NCBI GenBank assembly: GCA_038248985.1
Contig: JBBRWV010000064.1
Span: forward strand, 1 to 20,982
Source of the DNA: JBBRWV01 sp038248985
GTDB taxonomy: Bacteria > Planctomycetota > Phycisphaerae > WQYP01
Direction: 5' to 3'
Length of the DNA stretch: 20,982 bases
The notes below the pieces were generated by a model that was given only the letters and a program-made list of their open reading frames with translations, did no database searches and was not told where the DNA came from. The position numbers and the translations under genes are program-made. Position 1 is the stretch's first letter. The number at the start of each line of letters is the position of its first letter. Of this stretch, positions 7,649-16,162 are shown one piece after another.

Positions 7649-9427
7649 ATGATTCTCAATATCACGGCTCTCCTGCTGATCGTGCTGCTGACGCTTTACC
7701 TGGCGAATCAAGGGGCATTGACGGCGATCCTGTCGCTGGTGACGGCGACGTTTGGCTCGTTCATAGCGATGGCGTATTTTGAAACAGCGGGCGGACTCTT
7801 TGTAAACTGGCGTCCGGAGTATGCGCGGGGGTGTGGCTTTTTGTTGTTGTACCTGCTTACGTTTGGCTTGATTCGGCTGATCGCGGATGTGGCGGTGCCC
7901 AAGACGGCGAAGTTGCCGAAGTGGCCGGATCACCTGGCCGGCGGGTTTGCGGGCTTTTTTGCGGCGATGATCGTCGTGGGGAATTTGATCATCGGGGTGG
8001 AGATGCTGCCGCTGGGAACGAGGATTCTGGGGTTTGATCGTTTTCCCACGGAGCAGCGGATGACCCCCGATGGTTACGGGCAGATTACCGGCAGTGCTTC
8101 GGTGTGGCTGGCACCGGAGCGATTCGTCACGGGGATGTGGTCGCTGGCTTCGGGTGGATCGATGGGTGGGGCGAAGGCGTTTGCGCAGGAGCATCCGGAT
8201 ATTTTGACGGAGTCGTATGGCTATCGAAATACGGTGCAGCCGGGTGCGAATACTACGTTGATTCAGAGTATGGCCAAACTCCGGGGGATTTATGAAGTTG
8301 CGGATGCGAAGACGGCACGCACGTGGGTGGGGTCGGATGCGGATATGCGGGTGATCGTGGTGCGGGTGCAGACCGAGATGGGCGAAAAGGCGCCGACGCG
8401 GGCGGCAGATGCGGATTCTCATTTCCGCATCACGCCGACGCAGGTTCGGCTGGTGGCGTCGAAGGGCGGAAGGATGCATCAGTATTATCCGATTGGGTAC
8501 ATGGATATGGGCACGACATTTGTGCCTCTGTCGTTGGCGACGGGGCATTTGGTGGATGATTTTCCGTCCGAAGAACTTTTCAAGAAGGCAGTGGATAAGA
8601 GCAGGGTCACGGATGTTGATGCGAACAAGCCATCGATTGTGCATGACTGGGTGTTTGCGATACTGCCGGAGGAGAAGCCTGATTTCATCGAGGTGAAGCA
8701 ACACACACGATTTGACTTGAAGTTGCCGGAGAAAGCGGTGGCACTGTCGACGATTGATCCGACATTTTATTCCCCGCACATATATCGCAAGAATCCGGCG
8801 GTAATCACGGTGTCGGTGTCGCGGGTGAATGCGTTTGATAAATCGAAATCGCCGATTGTCAAGGCGGATATCTGGCTGCTTATGCCGGTGGTGCCACGGA
8901 GTCACGTTTTGGGGTTGGCGGATGTGGCGTACGACAAGTTGGATCAAATAAGTAAGGATTACTCGGATAACACGGGAGGTTGGGGTGATGTGATTGCGCG
9001 GGAGAAGAACCTACCGAGTTCGAACGACTTCAGAATTGGCGCGAGGCATGTGCGGGAGAATGTGAAGTTGCTAAAGGGGCTGAACGAAGAAGTGATCTGG
9101 TCCAACTTTCTCATCGACTGCCTGCTGAGTGAAATGACGCCCCGACCGGCGCAGAATGTAGATGTGGTCAACCGTTATTTTGATGACACGATTGTGCCGC
9201 TTTTTAATTCCAGCAAGACCGTGGTCGAGCGTACCGGCACGGGAACTGACGGTTTGGTGCCGATCAAGGTTGCCAAGGGCAGTTACGTGGTGGTGGTGCG
9301 CGTGAAGAATGCGGATGGACTTTATTTCTGGGTGCGGGTGGCGAATGCGGGCTATAATGAGAAGGTTCCGCTCAATTTGTCGACCGAGGACGCGGACTTC
9401 AAGGTGGAACTGAAAAAGCCCAACTAG
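7649..9427 (+). CDS. CvpA-like four-helix membrane protein with a large unrecognised C-terminal region
   Basis: A 592-residue protein. The first about 120 residues hold four hydrophobic segments (about 1-17, 22-42, 62-85, 97-118) with the small-residue-rich layout of the CvpA family. The following about 470 residues are soluble and mixed alpha/beta, with no motif I recognise. The CvpA core is known from colicin V production proteins and, fused to a protease, from MarP; no catalytic triad is evident here. The C-terminal part could face either side of the membrane, since CvpA orientation varies. The gene starts 71 bases after the pseudo-ATPase gene on the same strand and its ATG follows CTGGAAACACGT, very similar to the site before that gene. 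This suggests co-expression. Function unknown; a membrane partner of the pseudo-ATPase and PilT-like protein is a hypothesis. Confidence 0.8.
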   Translation: MILNITALLLIVLLTLYLANQGALTAILSLVTATFGSFIAMAYFETAGGLFVNWRPEYARGCGFLLLYLLTFGLIRLIADVAVPKTAKLPKWPDHLAGGFAGFFAAMIVVGNLIIGVEMLPLGTRILGFDRFPTEQRMTPDGYGQITGSASVWLAPERFVTGMWSLASGGSMGGAKAFAQEHPDILTESYGYRNTVQPGANTTLIQSMAKLRGIYEVADAKTARTWVGSDADMRVIVVRVQTEMGEKAPTRAADADSHFRITPTQVRLVASKGGRMHQYYPIGYMDMGTTFVPLSLATGHLVDDFPSEELFKKAVDKSRVTDVDANKPSIVHDWVFAILPEEKPDFIEVKQHTRFDLKLPEKAVALSTIDPTFYSPHIYRKNPAVITVSVSRVNAFDKSKSPIVKADIWLLMPVVPRSHVLGLADVAYDKLDQISKDYSDNTGGWGDVIAREKNLPSSNDFRIGARHVRENVKLLKGLNEEVIWSNFLIDCLLSEMTPRPAQNVDVVNRYFDDTIVPLFNSSKTVVERTGTGTDGLVPIKVAKGSYVVVVRVKNADGLYFWVRVANAGYNEKVPLNLSTEDADFKVELKKPN

Positions 9428-9439
9428 CAGGTCTTTTTC

Positions 9440-9469
9440 TTGACCAGTTGCACATTGACCGCCTATAAA
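9440..9469 (+). promoter_or_regulatory. Candidate sigma70-type promoter of the superoxide dismutase gene
   Basis: TTGACC at 9440-9445 and TATAAA at 9464-9469 are separated by 18 bases. They lie in the 125-base gap after the CvpA-like gene, about 80 bases before the SOD start codon. Both boxes are close to consensus, which supports independent transcription of the dismutase. Confidence 0.5.
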
Positions 9470-9552
9470 GGTGATCCACAATCAACTGATAGATGCACAT
9501 CTGTAGGAATGCTGGATAACTGTTTGCCCTCGTCATTTCCGGAGAGATTATT

Positions 9553-10200
9553 ATGCCACACACACTGCCTGCCCTGCCGTACGCTGCCGACGCACTGGAG
9601 CCCGTCATTGATACCGCCACGATGAACATCCACCATGGGAAGCATCATCAGGCGTATATCACGAACCTCAACGCCGCGCTGGCCGGCAAGGCGGATCTGG
9701 AGGCGAAGAGCGCGGAGGAACTGATCAATAATCTGTCCAGCGTGCCGGAGGACATTCGTCCGGCGGTGCGGAACAATGCGGGCGGCCATGTGAACCACTC
9801 GCTGTTCTGGACGCTGCTGGCGCCGAAGGGCAATGGAGGCGGCGGAGAACCGAGCGGGGCGTTGGCCGAGGCGATCAAGGCGTCGTTCGGTTCATTTGCC
9901 GATTTCAAGACGAAGTTTCAGGAAGCGGGCACAAAGCGATTTGGCTCGGGCTGGGCGTGGTTGATTGTTAAGGATGGGAAACTGGCCATTACATCGACGG
10001 CCAACCAGGACAACCCGATCATGCCGGACGCAGTGCTGGCACCGACGAATGCGGCGTCCGGGAAGCCGATTTTGGGTGTGGACGTGTGGGAACATGCGTA
10101 TTATTTAAAGTACCAGAACAAACGCCCGGATTATCTCACGGCGATCTGGGATGTTATCAATTGGAGCAAGGTGGCCGAGCTTTACGGAGCGGCGAAGTAA
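9553..10200 (+). CDS. sodA: Superoxide dismutase, Mn-type of the Fe/Mn family
   Basis: A 215-residue protein, a normal length for the family, with no signal peptide, so it is cytoplasmic. It converts superoxide to hydrogen peroxide and oxygen. The four metal ligands are visible: His27 in MNIHHGKHH, His82 in NHSLFW, and Asp177 and His181 in DVWEHAYY. Gly78 (NAGGHVNH) together with Gln152 in TANQDNP is the pattern associated with manganese enzymes; iron enzymes usually have Ala and Gln at other positions (NAAQ, TSNA). Cambialistic use of iron cannot be excluded. The SD GGAGAG stands 7 bases before the ATG. The gene has its own candidate promoter and a clear downstream terminator, so it is likely a single-gene unit. 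Confidence 0.97.
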   Translation: MPHTLPALPYAADALEPVIDTATMNIHHGKHHQAYITNLNAALAGKADLEAKSAEELINNLSSVPEDIRPAVRNNAGGHVNHSLFWTLLAPKGNGGGGEPSGALAEAIKASFGSFADFKTKFQEAGTKRFGSGWAWLIVKDGKLAITSTANQDNPIMPDAVLAPTNAASGKPILGVDVWEHAYYLKYQNKRPDYLTAIWDVINWSKVAELYGAAK

Positions 10201-10226
10201 GCTCGCATAGTTAGCGACTAAATTCG

Positions 10227-10259
10227 GCGGGTTCAATTGACGATCGAGCCCGCTTTTTT
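10227..10259 (+). terminator. Rho-independent terminator after the superoxide dismutase gene
   Basis: GCGGGTTC (10227-10234) pairs with GAGCCCGC (10246-10253) as an 8-bp stem with one G-U pair and an 11-base loop. It is directly followed by six T residues (10254-10259). The opposite strand has no T run after the stem, so it should act only on plus-strand transcription. Confidence 0.8.
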
Positions 10260-10269
10260 ATGCGCCACA

Positions 10270-12282
10270 TCAGGAGACGAGCGAGACGGGGATTTTGCGG
10301 AGGTAATCGGCTTCGGAGATGAGCGCAGCTTCAAGCAGGAATTGGCTGGGACGGACCTGTTCGAATTTCACGCCTTTGCCGCGGACGAACGTGGTCTGGC
10401 GTTGCTGGCAATAGCTGACGAAGAGGTGTTTGCGGGCGCGGGTGAGGCCGACGTAGCAGAGGCGACGTTCTTCGGCGAGGCCAGCGTCGGGGCGCTCCAT
10501 AACGGCCTTTTTGTGGGGCAGCAGGTTGTTTTCGACACCGACCATGAAGACGACATCGAACTCGAGACCTTTGCTGGAGTGGAGGCTCATGAGGCGCACG
10601 GAGTCGCCCTTGTCCCGGTCGTCACTGGAGGTGAGGAGGGCGACGTAGCCGAGGTAATCGCCGATGGTGGAGCCTTCACCGCGCGCGGAATGATCGCGAC
10701 ACCAGAGGGCGATGGAGTTGATGAGTTCATCGACGCAACGCTTACGCTCATCAATTTTTACGGGGCTGTCCTTTTCGTTTTCTTCCAGATAGGTCTTGTA
10801 GTTCGATCGGCTTATGCATTCGGCAAGGATGTCGGCGGCGGTTTTACCGGTTTCGTCCATTTTATAAATGTAGTGAATTTGTTTGACGGTGTCGGCGGTT
10901 TGGTGGTCGAAGAGGTCATCGGCGTGGCCGCAGGCGGAAACGAGATCGATCGTCTTCATGGCGGCGTAGTTTTCGATCTGGCCGATGGTTTTGTCGCCAA
11001 TGCCCCGCTTGGGTTTGTTGACGATGCGGGTAAACGCGGCGGCGTCCATGGGGTTGGAGACGAGGCGGAGCATGGCGATGCAATCGCGCACCTCGGCGCG
11101 GTCATAGAAGGATTGGCCGCCGAAGACTTTGTAGGTAATTTCGCGACGGGCGAGGGCCTGTTCGATGGGGCGCGACATGTCGTTGAGTCTATAGAAAATG
11201 GCAATCTCATCGGCGGGAACTTTGAGGAGAGCGATACACGCTTTGACCTTTTCGGCGACGGCATTGGCCTCGTCTTCTGGCGTGTTGTAGGGGTCGAGAC
11301 GCGGGGGGCGGCTGATGGACGGGTTGGCGGCGGTGAACTCCACGGCGATGCGATTGGGGGAGTGTTTGATGAGCTTGTCGGCGGTGGCGATGATTTCGGG
11401 AGTTGAGCGGTAGTTGGTGGCGAGCTGGTAAACGGCGCAGCCGTGCTTGCCTTTGCCGCGGTTGATGAACTTGGCGATGCCTTCGGGGTTTGCGCCGCGC
11501 CATTCATAAATGGATTGATCCTGATCGCCGACGGCGAGGACGTTGTCGGAGGCGCCGGCGAGGAGCTCAACGATTTCATTCTGGGCGACGTTGGTGTCCT
11601 GGTATTCGTCGACCTGAATGAAGCGGTATTGATGCTGCAGCCTTGCGAGGAGGCGCTCGGCGGGGGGGACGTCTGATTGGGGCAGGCGCAGGAGGCGGAC
11701 GGCTTCGCTGAGGAGGCCGGAGAAATCGGTGGTGTTGTTGGCGTGCATGCGGCGAAGATATTCCTTGATGACGACGAGTTCGGAATCAGCCATTTCCTCC
11801 TCGTAGACTTTTTTCTCCAGGAGGCTCATGGGTTCAAGATTTTCCCGCCAGTTGTTGACGGTGAGGAGGAGTTGGCGGAGTTTGGGCTTGGTGAAATCGA
11901 CGTTGTGATCATTGGCGAAAACCTGGCGTGCGACCTGGGCCATGAGGTCTTCCTGGTCTTCGCTGTCGAGGATGGTCATTTTGGGGGTGTAGCCCAGGAG
12001 GCTGCCGTATTTCCGCAGGAGTTCACCGGCGAGGGCGTGGAAAGTGCACACTTTGACTTTCTTGCCAACGGCGTATTTACAAGTGATGCGTTCACGCATT
12101 TCCTGGGCGGCCTTGTTGGTGAACGTGATGCAAAGGATCTGGGTGGGCGGAAGGCCGCGCAGGAGGAGCTGCCCGATGCGGGCGGTGATGGTGGAGGTTT
12201 TGCCGGAGCCGGGTCCGGCCACGACGAGGGCGCGGGCGTGGAAATGTTCGACGACTTGTTGCTGCTGGGGATTGAGAGCCAT
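10270..12282 (-). CDS. UvrD/PcrA/Rep-type superfamily 1 DNA helicase
   Basis: A 670-residue protein, closer to Rep than to the longer UvrD. Motifs in order: Walker A AGPGSGKT (residues 22-29), motif Ia ITFTNKAA, motif II VDEYQDTN (224-231), motif III GDQDQSIYEWRGA (252-264), motif IV around QLATNYRS, motif V LMSLHSSKGLEF and motif VI EERRLCYVGLTRARKHL. All are intact, so it is an active 3'-5' ATP-dependent translocase acting in repair or replication restart. I choose the ATG at 12280-12282 because AAGGA lies 8 bases upstream; the ATG three codons earlier would have the SD directly adjacent. It is transcribed toward the SOD terminator, with its stop only 10 bases beyond it. It is divergent from the small lipoprotein gene. 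UvrD, PcrA and Rep cannot be separated from motifs alone. Confidence 0.95.
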   Translation of the reverse strand: MALNPQQQQVVEHFHARALVVAGPGSGKTSTITARIGQLLLRGLPPTQILCITFTNKAAQEMRERITCKYAVGKKVKVCTFHALAGELLRKYGSLLGYTPKMTILDSEDQEDLMAQVARQVFANDHNVDFTKPKLRQLLLTVNNWRENLEPMSLLEKKVYEEEMADSELVVIKEYLRRMHANNTTDFSGLLSEAVRLLRLPQSDVPPAERLLARLQHQYRFIQVDEYQDTNVAQNEIVELLAGASDNVLAVGDQDQSIYEWRGANPEGIAKFINRGKGKHGCAVYQLATNYRSTPEIIATADKLIKHSPNRIAVEFTAANPSISRPPRLDPYNTPEDEANAVAEKVKACIALLKVPADEIAIFYRLNDMSRPIEQALARREITYKVFGGQSFYDRAEVRDCIAMLRLVSNPMDAAAFTRIVNKPKRGIGDKTIGQIENYAAMKTIDLVSACGHADDLFDHQTADTVKQIHYIYKMDETGKTAADILAECISRSNYKTYLEENEKDSPVKIDERKRCVDELINSIALWCRDHSARGEGSTIGDYLGYVALLTSSDDRDKGDSVRLMSLHSSKGLEFDVVFMVGVENNLLPHKKAVMERPDAGLAEERRLCYVGLTRARKHLFVSYCQQRQTTFVRGKGVKFEQVRPSQFLLEAALISEADYLRKIPVSLVS

Positions 12283-12470
12283 CGAAACCATCCTTGGACG
12301 ACTGGGAGAGATTTTGGGGTAAATACGGGGAGGGGGAGTGATACCCGTTCGGAGGGGAGGTTCGCAAGGGAACGGGACAATTATTGGCTGGGCGGGCGGA
12401 TTGGGCGCAGATGGAGATCGGCGTTATTCTGAGCATGTGCGAACGACGAGTGATTTTGCAGGAGCATAAC

Positions 12471-12842
12471 ATGCGTTATCCAGCCATGTGGTTATTCATG
12501 ATTACGGTTGCCCTGTGCGCGTCGGGCTGTACGCAAGTGGCGGGAGAGGTGGTGGATCCGCGCGGACGGCCGCACACGAGTGCGGTTTTTTCGATAGGGC
12601 ATCCCGATGGATTGGGTGCGTTTGCGCGGCATAAGGTCGATGCCCACGGCCGGTTCAAGTTCACGCTCATGGGGTCGGATGAGAGTTACCTGTACGTGTA
12701 CGATGGATCAGGCGATCCGATAATGACGACGCGGCGCGTGGATCGATCAGAAATTAGTCAGTCGATGCGAATTATTTTGCCGGTGGCGGTAAAGGGCAAC
12801 GACACGGGCATTCGATATGATTCGAAAATGATGGAACGCTGA
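12471..12842 (+). CDS. Small lipoprotein with a carboxypeptidase-regulatory-like fold
   Basis: A 123-residue protein. The N-terminus MRYPAMWLFMITVALCASGC is a hydrophobic signal ending in a lipobox-like ASGC, with Cys20 as the probable lipidated residue. The -3 Ala is less common than Leu. The mature part contains GEVVDPRGRPHTSAVFSIG and VDAHGRFKFTL, a pattern of the transthyretin-like or CarboxypepD-regulatory beta sandwich that occurs in exported planctomycete proteins. AGGAG stands 7 bases before the ATG; longer versions starting at 12384 have no comparable site. It is divergent from the helicase gene and lies 155 bases before the sdh operon. Role unknown; probably an envelope protein facing the periplasm. 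Confidence 0.75.
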   Translation: MRYPAMWLFMITVALCASGCTQVAGEVVDPRGRPHTSAVFSIGHPDGLGAFARHKVDAHGRFKFTLMGSDESYLYVYDGSGDPIMTTRRVDRSEISQSMRIILPVAVKGNDTGIRYDSKMMER

Positions 12843-12897
12843 GGGCTTCCCTTTTTGGGGATTCGCGAAAAAACCGATTAAAATGTCCCTCATTGGC

Positions 12898-12926
12898 TTG
12901 CTGGGAATAGATTTATTCACTATCAT
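12898..12926 (+). promoter_or_regulatory. Candidate promoter of the succinate dehydrogenase operon
   Basis: TTGCTG (12898-12903) and TATCAT (12921-12926) are separated by 17 bases. They lie in the 155-base gap before sdhC, leaving a leader of roughly 65 bases. Spacing and -10 are good and no other strong candidate is seen in the gap. Confidence 0.5.
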
Positions 12927-12997
12927 CTTTGAGCCGTTGTTTACCTCTAGATCTGCTGCGGAGTTCGACGGTTTCCTTCCAGAAAGGATTGTTAACC

Positions 12998-13858
12998 GTG
13001 AGCACAACCGTATCCCCTCCTAACGAATCCAACCCTGAAAATTCGGCATCGGAAGCAAACGGGAGTTCGACCGCTCCGGTGAGCTATGCAAAACCGAGTG
13101 GCCAGATGCATTTTTGGATGCGCCGCCTGCATTCCCTGCTGGGGATATTGTTTGGCGGATATATTGCAGTCCACCTGACGGTCAATGCAGCGGGGCTGTG
13201 GCCGCAGCATTACCAGGCGATGGTGAATAAGATTCATGATCTTGAGCCGGCATTGCCGGTGATCGAGATCATGACGATTTTTCTCCCGTTGATTTTTCAT
13301 ATGGTGTATGGGATTTGGATTGCATCAGTCGGGAAGAGGCATAACACCGTGGCTTACAACTATGGCGGAAATATCCGGTATTCGCTGCAGCGTTGGACGG
13401 CGTTTATTCTGCTGGCCTTCATTGTTTATCATGTGGGCACGCTGCACAAGTGGGGTTTGGCGATGTTCGGGGTGAACGGATATCCCTTGTTTGAATCGGT
13501 TAGCAAGGAGGGGGACTACGTGGCGTACCAAACGACCGTCAGTGCGATCCAGACCAACTGGTTTGTGCGGATATTTTACCTGGTGGGGATTTGGTCGGCG
13601 GTATTCCACTTTGCCAACGGACTGTGGACAGCGGCCATCGCCTGGGGGCTGACGGTAACGGCGGCGGCACAGAAACGCTGGGGTCATGTCTGCCTGGCGT
13701 TCGGCATCGGCCTCTTCCTGATCGGGACGACGGCGTGGGTGGCGTTTGCGATTATGGGCGATAAGACGCTCGATCCTGAAAAGACCAAGCCCGAGAGCCA
13801 TCATAGTCTGTTGATTGTACCGGCAGAGCATTCAGCATCCGAATTGAACGCGAAGTAA
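12998..13858 (+). CDS. sdhC: Succinate dehydrogenase cytochrome b subunit (diheme, Bacillus-type)
   Basis: A 286-residue protein with five hydrophobic helices (about 45-66, 89-111, 133-150, 190-215, 231-253). His59, His101, His145 and His204 sit in segments (IAVHLTVN, LIFHMVYG, FIVYHVG, FHFANGLW) that match the four axial heme ligands of the Bacillus subtilis diheme SdhC. It anchors the complex in the membrane and passes electrons to quinone. A single membrane subunit without sdhD fits this type. The start is GTG at 12998 after AAAGGA; the frame is open upstream to 12929 but without a good site. The first about 35 residues are a polar, low-complexity N-terminal extension. It is the first gene of the sdh operon, 23 bases before sdhA. 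Confidence 0.95.
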   Translation: MSTTVSPPNESNPENSASEANGSSTAPVSYAKPSGQMHFWMRRLHSLLGILFGGYIAVHLTVNAAGLWPQHYQAMVNKIHDLEPALPVIEIMTIFLPLIFHMVYGIWIASVGKRHNTVAYNYGGNIRYSLQRWTAFILLAFIVYHVGTLHKWGLAMFGVNGYPLFESVSKEGDYVAYQTTVSAIQTNWFVRIFYLVGIWSAVFHFANGLWTAAIAWGLTVTAAAQKRWGHVCLAFGIGLFLIGTTAWVAFAIMGDKTLDPEKTKPESHHSLLIVPAEHSASELNAK

Positions 13859-13881
13859 AAAACTCAGTTGAGGTTAATTCC

Positions 13882-15825
13882 ATGGCGCAGAAAAGAGTGA
13901 TTGTTGTAGGCGGGGGATTGGCCGGTCTGGCCGTGGCGATGAAGCTGGCGGAAGACAATATCCCCGTGGATTTGTTTTCGCTGGTACCGGTGAAGCGGTC
14001 GCACAGCGTCTGCGCGCAGGGCGGGATTAATGCGTGTAATGAAGTGGCGCGGCAGCAGGGGTATTCGGAGTGGGAACATTTTCACGAAACACTGAAGGGT
14101 GGGGATTTTTTGGCGAACCAGCCGCCGGTGCTGGAGATGACCCGCGAAGCGCCGAACGTCATTGATTTGCTGGACCGTTTGGGCGTGCCATTCAACAGGA
14201 CGGCGGAAGGTTTCCGCGATTTGCGTTTGTTCGGTGGATCGCTTTTCAAGCGGACGCATTTTGCCGGGGCGACGACGGGGCAGCAGTTGTTGTACGCTCT
14301 GGATGAACAGGTGCGGCGGTGGGAATCCGAAGGGCGGATCACGAAGTATGAATTCTGGGATTTTCTCTGGCCGGTGCTGGATGACAATGGCAAGAGCGTG
14401 GGGATCGTGGCGCAGGATCTGCGAACCATGCAGATACGGGCGTTTCGCGGGGACGCCGTGGTGATGGCGACGGGCGGGAACGGATTGATTTTTGGACAGT
14501 CGACGATGTCGGTGATCTGTACGGGATCGGCTTCAGCGCGGTGCTACGCGGCAGGAGCACGGCTGGGCAATCCCGAATTTGTGCAGGTGCATCCGACGGC
14601 GATACCCGGCGAAGACAAGTGCCGGTTGATGAGCGAATCCGCCCGTGGCGAAGGTGGGCGTATTTGGGTTCCGAAGAAGAAGGGGGATGTGCGCATAGGC
14701 AATGATGTGCCCGAGGACGAACGGGACTATTTCCTGGAGCGGATGTATCCGAAGTACAAGAACATTGTGCCGCGGGATATTGCGACGCGGGAAATTTTCT
14801 ACGTGTGCGAGCAGGGCTACGGGGTGGGTGGCGGGCAGATGGCCTATCTGGATTTGACGGAGAAGGCCACGGGGATTCCGTACGAAGTCTTGAAGAAGAA
14901 GCTGGGTGGGATTCTGGAGATTTACGAGAAGTTCGTGGGCGTGGACCCGTTGCGGGAGCCGATGAAAATTTACCCGGCGATTCACTACACGATGGGCGGG
15001 CTGTGGGTGGATTTTGCGAAGGATATGCGGCCGGTCGCCCAGGGCGGCGGCGGCATGGAGAAGGGGAATCCGCGAAATCAATCGACCAATATTCCGGGCT
15101 TATATGCCGCGGGCGAAGCGGACTACCAGTATCACGGGGCGAATCGCCTGGGTGCGAACTCGCTGCTGAGTTGCATATTCACCGGCGTCCACATGGGCCC
15201 GAGCGTCAAGAATTACATTGACAGCGTCAAGGGCGCTGCGGCGGATGTGTCGTCGCATGTGTTCGAAGCGCGGGCGCGTGATGAACAGAAAAAATACGAA
15301 GCGATTTTGAATGCGAAGGGGGATCAGAACCCCTACTTGATCCACAAGGAGCTGGGCAAGAGCATGTCGGACAACTGCACGATCATTCGCGTGAACAAGC
15401 GGATGAAGCAGACGCTTTCGCTAATCGAAGATCTGAAAGAGCGCTATCGCACCCGGTTGGGAACGCCCGATGGAAGCACATGGTCAAACCAGACGTTGAC
15501 GTTTACGCGGGCTACGTGGGATATGTTGCTGTTGAGCGAAGCGATCACGAAGGCGGCCATCGCACGCGAAGAATCGCGCGGTGCGCACTTTAAGATTCCC
15601 GATGAGCTGGAGACACGGAAAGATATCCCGCTGGATAGCCGGGCCTTGCCGCGGGATGATGAGAACTGGCTGAAGACGACGATTGTCACCCTGCGGGACG
15701 GCCGTGCGGAGATTTCTTACGAGCCGGTGGACATTGAACTGGCGGCGCCGGTTAAGCGCGATTACGGCAAGCAGAACCCGGGCGTGAGCACGGCGACGAC
15801 GCCGGTGACGGCCGGCCCGAAGTGA
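13882..15825 (+). CDS. sdhA: Succinate dehydrogenase flavoprotein subunit
   Basis: A 647-residue protein of normal length. Seen: FAD-binding GGGLAG (residues 10-15), the covalent flavin site HSVCAQGGIN with His41, HPTAIPG (237-243), SESARGEGG (251-259) with the proton-shuttle Arg255, AIHYTMGG with His368, and GANRLGANSLLS (419-430). It oxidises succinate to fumarate on the cytoplasmic face and passes electrons to the iron-sulfur subunit. HSVCAQGGIN groups it with Bacillus and epsilonproteobacterial-type enzymes, which can also work as fumarate reductases. The last about 20 residues are a Thr/Pro/Ala-rich tail. GAGG stands 8-9 bases before the ATG. The stop overlaps a possible GTG start for the small membrane protein that follows. 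Confidence 0.97.
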   Translation: MAQKRVIVVGGGLAGLAVAMKLAEDNIPVDLFSLVPVKRSHSVCAQGGINACNEVARQQGYSEWEHFHETLKGGDFLANQPPVLEMTREAPNVIDLLDRLGVPFNRTAEGFRDLRLFGGSLFKRTHFAGATTGQQLLYALDEQVRRWESEGRITKYEFWDFLWPVLDDNGKSVGIVAQDLRTMQIRAFRGDAVVMATGGNGLIFGQSTMSVICTGSASARCYAAGARLGNPEFVQVHPTAIPGEDKCRLMSESARGEGGRIWVPKKKGDVRIGNDVPEDERDYFLERMYPKYKNIVPRDIATREIFYVCEQGYGVGGGQMAYLDLTEKATGIPYEVLKKKLGGILEIYEKFVGVDPLREPMKIYPAIHYTMGGLWVDFAKDMRPVAQGGGGMEKGNPRNQSTNIPGLYAAGEADYQYHGANRLGANSLLSCIFTGVHMGPSVKNYIDSVKGAAADVSSHVFEARARDEQKKYEAILNAKGDQNPYLIHKELGKSMSDNCTIIRVNKRMKQTLSLIEDLKERYRTRLGTPDGSTWSNQTLTFTRATWDMLLLSEAITKAAIAREESRGAHFKIPDELETRKDIPLDSRALPRDDENWLKTTIVTLRDGRAEISYEPVDIELAAPVKRDYGKQNPGVSTATTPVTAGPK

Positions 15826-15851
15826 GCGGCGTAATTTCTGGAATTGGGACT

Positions 15852-16157
15852 ATGGCTGAGACACGGGCATATCGACGGACGCGGGTGGGGCAGGTGCGTT
15901 TGGTTATTGCGTGGCTCTGTACGATCGGAGCAGTGGCGTACTGCACCCTCGGCCTGGTCAATCCCGCATGGGTGGGCTTGGCGGGCAATCGTGGCATTGT
16001 GTATATGACGGCACCGGCGCTTCTGCTGGCGGCGACAGCGCATTTGTATCTGATAACCGTGGGTACGCGTTTGCCGACAGACGAAACGGTGCCCGGTGAA
16101 GACACAAACAATGAAGCGGGCGGCGATAAACCTTCCGCAAAGCTCAGAAAGGTTTGA
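15852..16157 (+). CDS. Small two-helix membrane protein inside the sdh operon
   Basis: A 101-residue protein with two hydrophobic segments (about 16-36 and 47-70), a basic N-terminus (RAYRRTRVGQVR) and an acidic, polar C-terminal tail. I recognise no family. It sits between sdhA and sdhB; its stop codon falls between the sdhB SD (AAAGG at 16148-16152) and the sdhB ATG, so the two are tightly coupled. I choose ATG 15852, preceded by CTGGAA at a usable distance. A GTG at 15822 overlapping the sdhA stop would add ten residues. Possible roles are an accessory or assembly subunit of complex II, or a quinone-site partner. It lacks the conserved His pattern of SdhD, so it is not an obvious second anchor. 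Reality of the gene is supported by operon packing and helices only. Confidence 0.7.
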   Translation: MAETRAYRRTRVGQVRLVIAWLCTIGAVAYCTLGLVNPAWVGLAGNRGIVYMTAPALLLAATAHLYLITVGTRLPTDETVPGEDTNNEAGGDKPSAKLRKV

Positions 16158-16162
16158 ACGCA

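Noticed and set aside
7190..8947. Minus-strand 585-codon open frame
   Set aside because: Extremely His/Arg-rich, spans the end of one real gene and most of another, and has no recognisable motif.
10237..12432. Long plus-strand open frames of 389 and 251 codons across the helicase gene
   Set aside because: Same composition artefact; the minus strand encodes a helicase with all motifs intact.
12839..12858. AGGG-CTT-CCCT followed by T run after the lipoprotein gene, as a terminator
   Set aside because: The stem is only 4 bp and overlaps the stop codon, too weak to call.
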